Of a stretch of DNA of 64,000 nt, positions 25,636 through 38,669 are shown in pieces. The position numbers were made by a program, and so were the translations under genes. The DNA comes from Dillenia suffruticosa. Lineage: Eukaryota; Streptophyta; Magnoliopsida; Dilleniales; Dilleniaceae. The notes under the pieces are model-generated. The model searched no databases. It was given only the letters and a program-made list of their open reading frames with translations, and was not told where the DNA came from. The stretch's first letter is position 1, and each line of letters begins with the position of its first letter. The stretch spans positions 20,044,608 to 20,108,607 of the forward strand of contig JAVTVX010000001.1 in the NCBI GenBank assembly GCA_033439265.1. The letters are read 5' to 3'.

Positions 25636-28448
25636 TTATATTTGAATCTTGCTAAGCTCCAAACTTGCATCTGAAACATCTCTATCGGGTTTTGCAATTC
25701 TCATCTTTTCACCTTGTGAAAGTAGTTCTTGCTGGCGAGGCCTTTGTCGTTGAGGAGGACGAGCAGCACTAACCGGCACAACTGACCGAATTTGAACAGC
25801 AGGAGCCATAAATCTAGCAGAAGGTATACCTCCAGTGTACCTCATTGAAGGAAATGCAAAACTTCTTGTTGGTGCAGTTGATGGAAGCCGGTTTGGACTT
25901 CTGGGTCTGCCAGTGCCAGTTGATATACTGTTGACATTGCAATTTCTAACCATCAATGGGGCTGCCAATGAAGTTGGTGTGAAAGATCTGATGAGTCGTG
26001 GAGAACTATCCCTCGGGTTAGTCACTGGAACACCTGAGCCATCTGTGGTTGTTGCTCTGGAAGTTAAGCAAGCGCCTAGGAGCTGAGGGTCAATACCATG
26101 ACAATCATTCTGCTCACGGGGCACTCTTTTCTTTGAATTGGTATTTCCAATAGTGGGTATAGACCCACTTTTGTTATTCTTTGAACCTTCATCCTTTTCT
26201 TGCGGCGATGCTTGTGTCCTGATTTCAGAATGGCTATTAGGAGAAATGGCATTGTTTGGATCCTCAGCAGGAGATGACCCAGATGGATTTGAAGGAAACT
26301 TGAATGTCCACCAGCTGGATTTTGAATCTCCGGGAGGCCACTTATCTTCTACTTGGAGCGTTTCCTCTATCTCTTGTATGGTGACTTGGGAAGTACTCTT
26401 AACCGGAGGTGGCATTGGATTCTTTGGAAAACAGAGAAATGGGGTAATGCTGGGTACGAGGGAGACAGATTCTTGAGCCCTTGGTAGGTATAGTTGATTG
26501 TGATAGGGTTGAATCATAGAGTCAATAAATGGTAAAATATGAGCACCTGCATGTGGAGTCATTGTGGATGGAAGAGCGAACACATGGCCTTGCTGATCCC
26601 AAGAGTGACAAATGGACAGTTCAGGGTTAAATTCCGCATATGCCCAATTCTGGCTCCAAGCAGACAAGCCCTCACTGTATAGAATCATATCCCCCTGGAC
26701 ATGAATTGATCCCCGTTGATCATATCTGCGATCTCTTTGTGCTAACTTAGATGTTTCTGGTGAGTGTAAGTGAGCTAAGTGACGGGCAACTATGACTTGT
26801 TCTTGCTCATCATTTCCTCCCAGCTCTGACAAAGAAGAGGAAGAGGAAGAACCTTGGTTTGACACTGTGCCAGCACCTTACGGAACCAATAGAAACAAGT
26901 TAGAATACAAAATCCAGATTCAAAAACATGTGCATGTGAGAGCATATGAGTTTTATTTATTTATTTTTTTTTATGTAAGCATTTTCATGAAGTGTGTGAC
27001 TTAGATAGCAATTCGCCTCCTAAAAAATAAATAAAATTCAATAAACAAGATCCTAAATGTCCATATGTTGCCATTGCAAACGTGCACACTCATGCTTGGC
27101 CTGCAGTAGCATCAAGGCCATTTTCTCTGAGTAATAGTCATGCTTTTTAAGAGGTTTAATAAGAAACTAATTTAGGGCTTAAGGAGGATATCTCATCAAA
27201 GCACAAGAGGACTGGACAAGCCCTTGAATTTAAGGGATTGCACTTGGAAAGGGTGGAGCAACAACAACCTAAGCATTCTAGTCGGCAAAGAGTGGAGCAA
27301 TAAAAAAAAAAAAAAAAGAACATGAAATTGCAGGAAGCAACTAGGTTTTCACGTTCATTCTGTTTCAATTAGACTTCTACTGCATTTTGCAATTGCAGGA
27401 CTAAGAATACTGAAGAGAGAGAAAGAAGAACACATACTCCTTTTTAAGGAAGACCAAGCAGCCATAGCCGCACTTTTCTGGGCTTGCTTCTTGGTTTTAG
27501 CTGGTTCTCCTTTAAAAACCATTCCTGCAAGCTCAACTGTGCAAGTGAAAACTGGTACATGGCCTGGCCCGGATCTGATTGTAGTATAAACTGGAAGTTT
27601 CAACCCAGCTCTGTGAGCAGTCTCTTGAAGCAAATTCTTGTAAACCCCAGTCTCATCCTGTTTTCAAGAAGATCCAAGATTCAGATGGCACGATCTTCTT
27701 GACCATAATTGTAGACATTGTAACAAATAATATAGTGAAGGTGACACTACAATACAGAAGTCTGACGTACTATTTTCAAAAGGCTTAAAAGACTCTCCTA
27801 GAGAACAGTAAATGAATTAAGCCATAGATCCTGCAAGGGAACTTCAAAGAACCACAGTTAACATCAATTGAAGCCCAAGGAAAAGAAGTGCAGGAAAATG
27901 TTAGCACGAAAGTCCCCAGATGACGTCTCGTCAAAGTACAAGAATGGTCAATCAACATCCAAATGAATATTAACTAAAGTAGTTGGTCAGGTAATATTAA
28001 GGCTTTTCAAGCAGACTTAATGGAGGAGGTCCAGAAGGGCATAAGAGCAAAGTCAATAAGCATTAAAAAGAGCTTGAGAAGGAAACCTTACCAACTACAT
28101 ATAAAATTTTATTAGTTTGTTAATAGACTCATTTCACGCTCGAATAGATAGTTCATGTATAGCATACAAAGTCAAAGTAAGGAAATTTGTACAAGATCAT
28201 ACCAAAACTTTAGCAGCAAGTGCCCTTGAAGGCCCTTTTTTAGAAAGTACATTAAGTGCAACCTTAGCTGCAGCATGCTCAGCTTGCCGAACAGTGCTGC
28301 AGAAAGTCGGGCTCTCGAAGGTTTCCCCATTGAAGTTGATGGTGGCCTTAAAACGTGGGGCATGATCTGGTCCTTCACGAATGCAGGCATATGCTGGCAA
28401 GTTGAAACAGCTTCTCTGGGCTAATTCTTGTAATTGATTCTTATACAT
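25636..28448 (-). CDS. DRB: Double-stranded-RNA-binding protein, DRB2/DRB3/DRB5 type, 568 residues
   Basis: Three coding exons on the minus strand: 28448-28203, 27657-27438 and 26876-25636, with consistent phases. Two dsRNA-binding motifs are visible. Motif 1, residues 1 to about 72, has MYKNQLQELAQRSCFNLP and GPDHAPRFKATI. Motif 2, about 87-155, has YKNLLQE, GPGHVPVFTCTVELAG and KKQAQKSAAMAAW. They are followed by NDEQEQVIVARHL, a conserved segment of the clade. The C-terminus (residues about 175-568) is Ser/Pro-rich, ends in a basic QRQRPRQQ stretch, and looks disordered. Arabidopsis DRB2, 3 and 5 act with Dicer-like proteins in small-RNA-guided repression and antiviral defence; that role is inferred here. 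The length is above the roughly 360-430 residues of the Arabidopsis members. ATG 28448 matches the universal family start MYKNQL. A 100-bp tandem duplication lies directly upstream. Confidence 0.94.
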
Positions 28449-28451
28449 GCC

Positions 28452-28650
28452 TCTGATGCCAAAGACCACACAAGGGGCGTCTACAAACAGATGATAAAAG
28501 AAAGCAAGCGCTTAGGACAAGATTCAATGGGGAAAAAAATGAACAACTGATTCTGATGCCAAAGACCACACGAAGGCCGTCTACAAACAGATGATAAAAG
28601 AAAGCAAGCACTTAGAACAAGATTAAATGGAGTTAAAAAAAAGGAACAAC
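28452..28650. repeat. 100-bp tandem duplication at the 5' end of the DRB gene
   Basis: Two copies of a 100-bp unit are offset by exactly 100 (tctgatgccaaagaccacac at 28452 and 28552). They differ at about seven positions by eye. The unit contains, on the minus strand, a TTTGTAG acceptor-like site that could end a 5' UTR intron, so both the acceptor and the leader sequence are doubled. Confidence 0.9.
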
Positions 28651-29684
28651 TAAAGCCAAAGAGATGCTAAAAACTATTCTACCATATGTTATTCTTGATC
28701 CTCTCAAGTTTGGCAACATCCTTTATAAGACTCAAGGAATAATCTACATTGTGAACTTAATAAGCACATATAGAGTTTCTGCCAAAAGCCTTACATAGTT
28801 GAAAGGATAAGACACTGTTTGAACACAAAATTTTCACTTTTGTCAATAGAACAGCAATGAATCAAATCCAACCCAATGTTGCTAGCATATCCAATAGTGA
28901 AGAACAGACTTAATAGAACTCATTACAGACCAATAAACAACTCTTACAATTAATTCTCTGAAATTCAACCTACCCTACAAATTATCAGTATGAACACAAA
29001 CACAAAAAGTAAACAGAACATTTAAATTTAGGGAAAGTAAATGTGCTCTTAAATACAAACCAAGTGATGGAGCTCCACATGCATTTACATAGAAGCCATT
29101 AAATTCAACCGACAGAGGAGTGTAATTTAATTTTTGAGATAACATTAAAGAAACCCCAACTTGTTTTTTTTAAAATATTCAAATATCCTACCTCGTGCAG
29201 ATCGTCATCTGTCCCAATACAATGCCAAAACTTCATTCAGATCAAGAAACCATCCTCTTTGCAATTACTACAAACCCCAGAATTTCAAAACTCAAAAATA
29301 AAAAGGAAAATGCCTAAAATTGGTTACCCAATCTAAAACCATTATAGCATTAATTAAACCTATTCGAGCAATATCCATTTGATCAAATATCAACATTTAT
29401 ACAAAAATGCAAAAAAAAAAAACTTTTATTTCCCAATTAGAAAGCATCATGACAAGATTCAAGAATACCTCCTCTTCGCAAAATCCATTTGATCAATTTT
29501 GGAGTTAAAGCTTGTTTGATAAGAGAATCAAAAACACTACTGACCTTAATGGGCCACTCTCAAACCATGGAATTAATCACCGGCTAGTGATGCCATAGTT
29601 GCCAGAAAGTGAAGAACAACAAAATGAACTTTTATTCACTTTTTATGATATTATAAATCTATCATCCCTGTTTCTTTCTTTCCT

Positions 29685-29716
<32 letters not shown>

Positions 29717-31508
29717 TTACCGATGCTACTCCAATTGTAATTGTAAATAAGCAGTGCAGGGAAAGACTGTTTTCACCTTTTTTGTTGAGGAGTATGAGTG
29801 AATCAATCTGTGATGTGTGATTACAAAAAAGGAGGGGGAGAGAGAGAGAGAGAGAGAGAGAGTGAGAGAGAGAGGTGTCATTAATGGAGTATTTAAGTTT
29901 GGGTTGGCTTTACTAATCTGCACCTACCACACTAAATTCAAAAGTGAATTTCTCCCATCCTTGGATATCTGCTGCTTCCACGCGCTCTGTTCTTTACTTC
30001 CACCACCTTCCCTCCTTTTTAGTTAAACAAGAAGTCAACCTAATTTTACATAATAATTTATATCAATAAATTAATTAATTAATTAATTTAAATTAATTAA
30101 AATAAATTTTAAGTTAAGCAATTTTGTTAAGTATGCTAAAATAAATATCATATGAAATTTAATATTTTTTTGACTTATTAAGTTTGATTTATTCTAGTCT
30201 TTCTCTTTCCCCTATTTTTTTTCTAATTTTATTTATTTTTTTGTTTTTTAAAATAGAGATATACCGTAAATTTGAATAGACAAACCAAAATTTACCTAGC
30301 TCAGTTGAGCATGGCTCATAATTAACAAAAACATGTGATTTTTTTGTTATACATGGATCAAAAAAATACACGTGTCCTCAAAAATTTAAATACTAAATTT
30401 CAGAAAAGATATTTACGATATGTTTGGGAGTTTTGGAAAGAAAATAAAAAATTAGTTAGGAGAGAAAAGAAAACAAAATAAGAGAAATTTGATTTATTGA
30501 AAATAAAAATTTTTACTTTCGGCATTTAAAGAATATTTTTGAAATATAAAAAATATTTAATACTAACTTTTTCTCTTCACTACATTTCTTTCCACTTTTG
30601 AGAGAAAAAAAATTTTATATTCGAAGAGATCTCAAATCTATCCAAATCTTTCTTTTCTCTTCTATTTAAACTTCCAAAGGAAAGAAAAGTCATAATTTTC
30701 TCTCTAATTATTTTTTTTCTCTCCTAATCTTTCCATCCAAACGATCTACTAGCAAGAACTCTTCATCACTCGGGTGTCCCTACAAAGATAAAAAATGTGT
30801 GATATTCAAATTGATTTAAGTTAAATAACAAATCAATATTATTTTTAAATTAGTTTTTTTTTATATTGAATTATATTTTGCTTATTAATTAAAAATTAAT
30901 GAAGGGTCTAAACTTAACCTCTTCAAAACTAGCTTTCAAGTGTAAGATATCTCAACTTGACAACAGAATTAAATCTATAGTCAAACTCCCAAAAAGTGAG
31001 TTTGATTGGTAGCTTTGCTTTATGTTTTAATTTAATTATATACAAATATATATATATATTAAATGGAATTTAATGCTGAAGTCTATTAATTTTGAATTAG
31101 TTGAAATATATATATATATATAAGAAATTTAAAATATACTAAAATTGAAACAAATTTAAAAAAATGTATTTAATTTTTTTAATTATTCCGTTTCCCTCGC
31201 ATTATTCATATATTTAACATTTATCCAGACCGACGGTCAAGGAGGCTAGGAAACAGAAATGAAAATTATCCAATTTAATCATTTTCCACACAGGCGAATC
31301 CCTGAAACTCCAACAAAGAAAAAGAGGAAATAATATATGAAAAGATATCCACCTGTCATTTAGATTTGCACTTGAAGATAGAACGGCTACCAAGAACTAA
31401 CCACAACCATGAACTCCATCCTCCCTCAAGATCCTCAGCCATCTAGAGCTTCAATTTTCTTATAATTCCCATTTCTGGTAAGCTCTTAACCTTGTTTGTC
31501 CACGAGAA
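28651..31508. other. Divergent intergenic region between DRB (-) and DVR (+)
   Basis: It holds the leader and promoter of DRB and the promoter of DVR. There is a (CT)n tract at about 29691-29715 and a (GA)n tract at about 29838-29873. From 30010 to 31200 it is very AT-rich, with (TA)n runs near 31047 and 31106. No extra gene is seen. DRB leader exons may lie between 28650 and 29600 but cannot be placed. Confidence 0.4.
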
Positions 31509-32762
31509 ATGTCTCTTGGTATCAATTTTCACACACTAAAAACACTACCTTTCAAAACCTGTGTTTATGGCTTCAACAATCAAATTCGGGGAAACCCATT
31601 TGTTCAGAGACTTAAAAATCATTCACTGAGTTCATTACAGAATTTTAGACTTCGCAGGAAAAGAATCAGAGCCTTTTCTGCATTGACTGTAACAACTGAG
31701 ACCGACCCAATTGTTAAGACAGATCCTTTTTCATTCAGAAGCAAAACCCCTAATGAAATCAATGTTCTTGTAGTTGGGTCAACTGGGTATATTGGAAAAT
31801 TTGTTGTTAAGGAGTTGGTGAAAAGGGGTTTTAATGTAATTGCTGTTGCAAGAGAGAGGAGTGGAATTAGAGGTAAAGATGGCAGAGAGGATACCTTAGC
31901 CGAGCTAAATGGGGCAAATGTGTGTTTTTCGGATGTGACTCATTTGGATTCTCTGCAGAAATCTTTGGAGAATTTAACGTTTCCTATTGATGTTGTCGTG
32001 TCTTGCCTAGCAAGCCGCACTGGTGGCGTTAAGGATTCATGGAAGATTGATTATGAGGCTACTAGGAATAGTCTCGTGGCTGGTAGAAAATCTGGTGCTA
32101 GTCATTTTGTTTTGTTGTCTGCAATATGTGTGCAGAAACCCCTTTTGGAATTTCAGCGTGCAAAGCTGAAATTCGAGGCTGAATTGATAAAAGAAGCCGA
32201 GGAGGATGATAGGTTCACTTATAGCATTGTGAGGCCAACTGCATTTTTTAAGAGCTTGGGCGGTCAAGTTGAGTTGGTGAAGGATGGGAAGCCCTATGTG
32301 ATGTTTGGGGATGGAAATTTGTGTGCTTGTAAGCCAATTAGCGAGCAAGATTTGGCTTCATTTATTGCAGATTGTGTGTTAAAAGAGGATAAGATTAATC
32401 AGGTTCTGCCAATTGGGGGACCCGGGAAGGCTCTAACACCATTAGAGCAAGGAGAGATGTTGTTTAGACTACTGGGTAAGGAGCCAAAGTTCATAAAAGT
32501 GCCTATCCAAATTATGGATTTTGCTATTGGGGTTCTCGATTTCCTCGTTAAGATATTTCCTTCAATGGAAGATGCTGCTGAGTTTGGGAAAATCGGGAGG
32601 TATTATGCAGCCGAGAGTATGTTGGTTTTGGACCCTGAGACTGGAGAATATAATGCTGATCAGACACCTAGTTATGGGAAAGACACATTAGAGGAGTTCT
32701 TTGCAAGAGTACTCAGGGAAGGAATGGCAGGACAGGAATTAGGTGAGCAGATGTTTCTATAG
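31509..32762 (+). CDS. DVR: Divinyl (proto)chlorophyllide 8-vinyl reductase, chloroplastic
   Basis: This single exon encodes 417 residues, the usual length for plant DVR (Arabidopsis PCB2, also intronless). Residues 1 to about 60 form a basic, Ser-rich chloroplast transit peptide. From residue 86, [11 protein letters not shown] gives the NADPH-binding Gly motif of atypical SDRs. It is followed by [13 protein letters not shown], the family segment [28 protein letters not shown] and [15 protein letters not shown]. The enzyme reduces the 8-vinyl group of divinyl chlorophyll precursors to ethyl with NADPH, inside the plastid, in chlorophyll biosynthesis. No defects are seen. The ATG follows a leader region that begins after AT-rich DNA; the next in-frame ATGs lie far inside the mature protein. 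Confidence 0.97.
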   Translation: MSLGINFHTLKTLPFKTCVYGFNNQIRGNPFVQRLKNHSLSSLQNFRLRRKRIRAFSALTVTTETDPIVKTDPFSFRSKTPNEINVLVVGSTGYIGKFVVKELVKRGFNVIAVARERSGIRGKDGREDTLAELNGANVCFSDVTHLDSLQKSLENLTFPIDVVVSCLASRTGGVKDSWKIDYEATRNSLVAGRKSGASHFVLLSAICVQKPLLEFQRAKLKFEAELIKEAEEDDRFTYSIVRPTAFFKSLGGQVELVKDGKPYVMFGDGNLCACKPISEQDLASFIADCVLKEDKINQVLPIGGPGKALTPLEQGEMLFRLLGKEPKFIKVPIQIMDFAIGVLDFLVKIFPSMEDAAEFGKIGRYYAAESMLVLDPETGEYNADQTPSYGKDTLEEFFARVLREGMAGQELGEQMFL

Positions 32763-34345
32763 CTGATACTGTTATAAATTGAGTGTGTAAATTGAGAGGA
32801 TTTCTTTGCAGTCAACCAGTTTTGTAACACTATCTTCTTATGTATGCAGTTTCACTTCCCTAAAGCTGATCGGTATTGTGTATGAGTTGTATATTAGGTA
32901 CTGCGATGAAAATCATGGAGAAATGCATGTTTTGGAAGTCATATTGACTCTTCAATCAAGTGATTATATAATTTATCCTCTTTCACATTGATTAATGTTT
33001 CGTTTTTATTTTATTTGAAGAATTTGTTTACCTAAAGCTGGAATGACCATGAATAGAGGTTTGCAGTTAATGCTAAGTTTCTTTTGAAAAAGATGGAGAT
33101 TAGTCCTCTTCTGTTTGTCAATAAGAAGTTAAAGATTGCTGTCAGGTCTGAGAATTCAGATTTGACAAAAAATATATTAGAGTTACTCCTAAAGTTATTT
33201 AGGATTAGGAATGCAGTGATATGAGATTATGTAGGAACACTGCTGCAATAGGTCTATTACCATTATGTTTATGTTTTTCATACTCGTTGTTGCATACGTG
33301 ACCACACCCTGGTTGTTTGTCTGTGACATATATTGTCCCGATATCTCTTGGAAGAAGGGTCTGCTCATCCACTTCCTGGAATTGTTTTTATTTTTTTTCC
33401 TCACAAGTAGCTCTTGCACCTGCAAGTCTCGGTACATGGCGGGTGCCATAACTGTTGTCTTCAATCTTTGAACAGACTACTGTTGTTATATGTCCAGCAT
33501 TGCACGGGTATGCCCAAGACTATGTTTTCTTGAACAGTTATTCCAGCTTAAAAAAGACAAAAATAGTGGCTGAGGCATTAGCCATAGAGGCAAAGTAATG
33601 CTTGTTTCTTATCTATATGGTTCAAATCAAAACAAATTCTTCTGTCTAGTTTGGACACTCATTGCTTGTTGGTTTCTGTCATTCTGAAACTTCTAAAAGC
33701 TAAAGTAATATCAGTGTATTATATATCACAGAACTTGGAATTCTTGCAGAAGCAGCCAGTGCACTCGACAATAAATTGCCAGCGATATCTGCTACCAGGC
33801 ATTAGTAAGACTATGGAGAGGAGATCACTAACCTTGAGTTTCAGTAGTCTAAGAACAGAGGAAAAGTGTTGGTGCCCAGATAGAGTTTTAATACACTAGC
33901 GCTTGTGATTAACTTCTCCCCATTGTGAAGACTCGGGTTTAATCTGTTATGTTCATGGTGTAGGAGGTTTTCTACCATCTATCGCGCAAGTGTATGCATA
34001 GATCGCACATCCGTGATTGCCTAGTGAATACACTTTGTGGGTTATTGCATATTTTCTCATTGATATTCTCGTGTTCACAGTAGTGATTAAAATTCCCACC
34101 ATTGCTCAAAAAGAAAAATGCATATCTTCTGGTCAATTAGATCATCTACCCCAAGATTGAAGCTTCTTTACACACAAATGCAGGACAATTTATCTGTTTC
34201 CAAGCCACTACACAAGTAAGACTATGAAAGAACATTTACACACAATAGAACTCTAAAAGGAACTAAACAGAAGTCACAAACTGATCACGAAACAAATTTC
34301 AACACCAGACATGATTGAGATACATGTGAACTTTCAGAGACAGAC
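32763..34345. other. 3' flanks of DVR and CASPL1D; no gene seen
   Basis: Convergent intergenic DNA between DVR (+) and the CASP-like gene (-). Short frames at 33195-33471 and 33651-33899 resemble nothing known. Confidence 0.45.
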
Positions 34346-36835
34346 CTAGCTGATCTTAGAGTAGAGAGAGTGGCTTGATAGCATAATGAGAAAAATGAGC
34401 AGAACGGCAGCAAGCAATGACAACACAATTGAGCCACTAATGCGTAGGCAGAATGTGTCATATACATTGCAGATCTTGTTCCAATGTGTGTGGGAGTTGC
34501 CCTTCAGACCGATGTATGCAACACCACCTGCACTCCCTGTGGCAGCTACTACTATCGCCAATATCAACTGCATCATAGGTGGCATTGCAGATACATTAGC
34601 ATTCATACACATACATACATTTAGATCTGAGGATGAGCAAGGATCCGGCTCTGGCTAGGGTGGGTGTTTTTGACATTTTTCTTCAAATAAAACTGGCCCT
34701 AATTTGGCCGGGCTGAACTTTTTACGATCGGGGTCAAAATTTAGTCTCTGTTTAGAAGTTTTACAGGATCCTGTAGTAGGATCATACTCAGACCCAACTT
34801 TCATCTTTTAACATATAGGCTGAACAGTGTTCAGCCTATATTCAGATCCACATACATTTCATATATTCAAGTTTTTATATTCTTATTTTCTTACTCCGTA
34901 ATGCGAAGAAAGGGGTTTATTGAAGAGCTTACAGTGTCCATGAAGATGAAATGGAGAAGTGCCTTAGTGTGATGACCAGGGCTGGACATAGCAATGTAGG
35001 ATGCTAGTGCCGAAATGATGCCGTAGAGGCAAGCCACAGAGAGTGCAGCTACAAAGTACCTGCATGTAATTTAAAAACAAAAAATTAAACAAAAAAAAAA
35101 TTATATATCTCATGTGTAGTTGGAGGAATATGAGATCATTGAAGAAAAGTTGTCACAGTAAAAGCTGGATTAAAACAATTAATATTATTGTTTTCCTTTA
35201 AAACATTTGTGGAACCTAATTCAGGATTCTCAGCTTTTGATGATTTTATGATTAGCATGACATTAGAGATGGTCCTGCCAACTAATTACTTTTGAATAAA
35301 TCTTTTATTTTAATACATAGAAGAGACTCGAATTCGAAAACTTTTAGAGAAGTGAGATGATGCAGTTGAGTTATAACTCATCCACGAAAAAACCTTTTCT
35401 CATAATGAGCTCTTTTCTTATGTCCTTAGATAAAATAACTATCTATCTTTGAATACTATATAGTAACTTATTTATTTATATTAGGACTATTAATCATGCA
35501 TAAATTAATTGATTTCTTTAATTATTTAGCAATAAAAATTCAAGATTTAAGTTTTATCTCTCTTCTGCTACCAAGAAAAAAGATATTTCAATTAAAAAAT
35601 ATTATAATTAAAAATATGGTAATAATTTAAATCTTTTTTTTTTTCAAAATGTTTGACTTTTACTTGACAAATCTTATATTTCTTTAAAAAATATTTTAAT
35701 TAAATTAAAACAAAATAAAAATTAACTGAAATTTCCGAACACCACCAAAATAGAAATCAATTTATAAAACTATCCTTATAGTTGCTGAGTAGGGCGTATG
35801 GATTCAGAGAGATTTTGTAAGGAAATTTCTATGTTTTTGTAGTCAACATATAAAAGAATTTAAAAAAGGAGATGAGCAAAAGTCTATACAAGAATGATTC
35901 CAAACAACATAGGAGTAAAATTATGAACTTCTATACATAGAAAAACCCACCAATGTAATAACCCAACAAAGAGAGAAATTCCCATCTCCTACCATTATAT
36001 CAATAGAAGGGTCCAGAAACCAACTCAAGTTCCACAGACCAACCATTCTCAATCATGCACCACTTTTTTTTTAAAAATAAAAATAAAAAATTATCGATAT
36101 TTAGTAATCTGATTAAATCCGATTCAAACTGAATTGGATTCTTAAGAGATTTATTTTTTTCATATATAGAATTCGAATATGAAAGCTTATTTAAAGATAT
36201 CAGTATCCGACTACCAAACCAATTAAGCATGCACGGCTTCTTCATAGCAAAATCATCATTGTATTATTTTTTAGTGCTTTGAATAGCTCTCACGTACATA
36301 TATCTTTATATTCAAGTAAAATATAAAAAACAGAAATCTTTTTTTCTTATATATATATATATCTTGAATTTCAATTACTTGAAAAGAAAATTAAAGTGTT
36401 ACAGTTAATTTCAAAGATAAAAGGCAAATAATTCCCTTTTTTTTCAAAAAATAAATGTGATTCCGCCATCTATTCATGTATGTTAACATTAATCATAAAG
36501 CTTTATAATAATATAGTTTAATCATAATATACAAGTTGGTTCACTTCACAAAAATTACACATAACTAGTTTTACTCACACAAGGGCCGGTGACTGAGTAA
36601 ACTTGGCATCCATAGGCTGGGGGAGTGGCAACTGGGGCACCAGAACCAACACTGTTTGCTTGCTAGTCACCATAACCAAAACCGACACTAAGGTTGAGGC
36701 AAACAAACACAGCCTCAAAATAATGTCATACAAGAAGCACTCCGCCAGAGATTTTGGTGGCTGTGGTGGCGGCGGCGGCGGCGGCGGGGGTGGCGGCGCC
36801 ACTCCCTTCTCCGGTTCAGACACTGTGGACTCCAT
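34346..36835 (-). CDS. CASPL1D: CASP-like protein, subgroup 1D
   Basis: Three exons on the minus strand: 36835-36579, 35059-34933 and 34567-34346, with phases 2 and 0, give 201 residues. The N-terminus has a run of prolines (encoded by a GGC-type repeat at about 36766-36790) facing the cytosol. Four membrane segments follow: about [56 protein letters not shown] and [18 protein letters not shown]. Subgroup landmarks are [16 protein letters not shown] and [22 protein letters not shown]-like proteins are MARVEL-related plasma-membrane scaffolds. CASPs organise the Casparian strip, while the role of 1D members is not established. A TATA box lies 72 bases upstream. The symbol denotes subgroup, not a numbered ortholog. 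Confidence 0.92.
36095..36232 (-). repeat. SINE-like dispersed repeat, family B, in CASPL1D intron 1
   Basis: Read on the minus strand it has an A-box-like start (ttggtttggtagtcgg) and a B-box-like block (atattcgaattc), then a body with gaatcggatttaatcagatt and tatcgataat. This is the clearest copy for defining the family. Confidence 0.55.
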
Positions 36836-38181
36836 GAGCAACTAGTATAGTGTTTGTGAAAATGTTGTGGAGATAAGAATGAGGGATATGTATAAGTGTG
36901 TGTGGACTATATAGAGATTTTTTGGGCATTGTAGGACCAGTCCGCATGGAGTATCCACCACGTAATATGAATTGTGTAATTAATAATTAAATATTTTATC
37001 ATTTTAGGTTTTTATTATAAAATATATCTATTCTATTATTTTCTTAAAATAATTAATAATTAATATTTACATAAAAATTTTTATTTTTTTTTATATTAAC
37101 GTGTTTTCTTCCATTTCTTTTTTTGTACTTTTATAAAATATTATTTTTTTTATATCATTTCGTATCCATTTTTGTATCCGTGAAACCTAGCTTGTAGACT
37201 CTAGTTGTTTGGTCCGATTTTTTTTTTTATATTTTAAAAAAGTTTTAATTAAATTGAAAATTGTCATTTTTAGGCTTCTAGAAGTATTTTTAATAGCAAA
37301 GTAGGAACAAGATAGAAATAAATTTATGAATTTTTACAATTTTTGCTTGACTATTTTTTTCTTTTCTCTAATATTTAATTTAAATATACAATGAAAATTC
37401 TCTAATATCTGATATTATAACTCCATTACTTGTAGGAAAAATAAAAAATTGTGGTCTCTTTCGGCCATTAAATAACGATGCCACCTTTATCCTGCACAAA
37501 AGCCACCTTGTAATTTTTTTTTTTCTAAAAAAGATTTTTATATTATTAAATTTAAAAATAATAATCTTTTATCACTTTAAAACTTATAATTCTTATTCTT
37601 TTGTTTTTCATCTTATATTTTGCCCCTTTAATATAAATTTTTGGTTTTGTCTATTATTCAGTATATCATTTGGGGAAAAAGAAAACATAATATTATATAT
37701 ATATATATATATATGAAATTATAGTTTTTTGAACCAATCAAAGCCCAGGATGAAAACTTAAAAGGGATCCAATCTTTTTTTTTTTTTTTTTTTGCTTATC
37801 ACTAAAAGTAAACTCTGCCTATGGGGTTTTTTTTTTTTTTTTTTTTATTAACACTGTAAATCCTGAATTCAGATAAAAAAGGAGGGTTAAAGCAGGTGGC
37901 TTCAAGAATTAGATAAATTGGGTCCCCAAAAAATGGAAGATATGTTCATATTAATAGCTCAAAGATCGAACCCTAAAACGGAGGCAATTCATTGACTAGC
38001 TAGTTGTGAATGCTTGATTATTTGAATACAAAATTCAGAAGCTCAGACTAGTCATTGATTTCTGGAATCTTGTATAACACGTAGAGCGACCAAATGGGAC
38101 ATTCATCCCATTTTTTCATTGCTTAGAAAATAATTTTGGAGGAACAAACGAATAGTTGGTCCAATAAGATTAGATATTAGA
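36836..38181. other. CASPL1D promoter and AT-rich intergenic DNA
   Basis: Beyond the TATA box nothing coding is seen. It holds a (TA)n run near 37693-37714 and T-runs at about 37772-37792 and 37827-37847, possibly tails of decayed retroposons. Confidence 0.4.
36907..36914 (-). promoter_or_regulatory. TATA box of the CASPL1D gene
   Basis: CTATATAG (minus strand) lies 72 bases before the ATG at 36835, at the spacing expected for a short leader. Confidence 0.6.
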
Positions 38182-38379
38182 ATCAACGTATAATGACTCA
38201 GTTGGTTCAGGAATTGACGTCTTTTAATTATGGTCAGGAATTCGATTTCTCATGAGAATGAAAAAATCAGCACTGGGAGACCTACCCCTCAATTGAGCCC
38301 TGTAAACGATCGACCCAGATTAATCGGGATGAATCCCTAAATACTGGATTAGTGGTCTAGCCATAATACCAAAAAAAAA
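38182..38379 (+). mobile_element. tRNA-derived SINE, family A
   Basis: The copy has an A-box-like motif (actcagttggttcagg), a B-box-like motif (aggaattcgatttc), the body signature cgatcgacccagattaatc, and 'ccataatacc' followed by A9. A perfect 15-bp target duplication, agattagatattaga, flanks it at 38167-38181 and 38379-38393. Confidence 0.88.
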
Positions 38380-38384
38380 GATTA

Positions 38385-38520
38385 GATATTAGATATTTTA
38401 ATTAAATTTTAGATTTAAAATTTAAGAATAAAAAAAATTATACTAAAAGAATCATCCTTAAAATGAATCGTATAATATTTAAGTCGGATTTATCGAGTGA
38501 AATACAAATATCGGTTAAGA
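38385..38520 (+). repeat. SINE-like dispersed repeat, family B
   Basis: It has blocks 'tttagatttaaaatttaag', 'aattatactaaaaga', 'agtcggatttatcgag' and 'caaatatcgg', as at 41828, 62487 and 63685. Confidence 0.4.
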
Positions 38521-38669
38521 CTCTGTACAGGGGAAAAGAAAAAAGTTTTGGAAGATTATGAATATCTCAATAAAAAAATGTTCTAGAAAAATAAAATATA
38601 TTAAATATGCTGATTGACCGGTTCGCGATCCGACTTGAGTCTCCTGTCCCGTTCACAACAGTGGCCTCC

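Noticed and set aside
25835-26476. Plus-strand open frames opposite the DRB last exon
   Set aside because: They are shadows of the 409-codon minus-strand frame, with no independent signal.
32037-32348. Minus-strand frame within DVR
   Set aside because: Antisense shadow of an intact, well-recognised gene.
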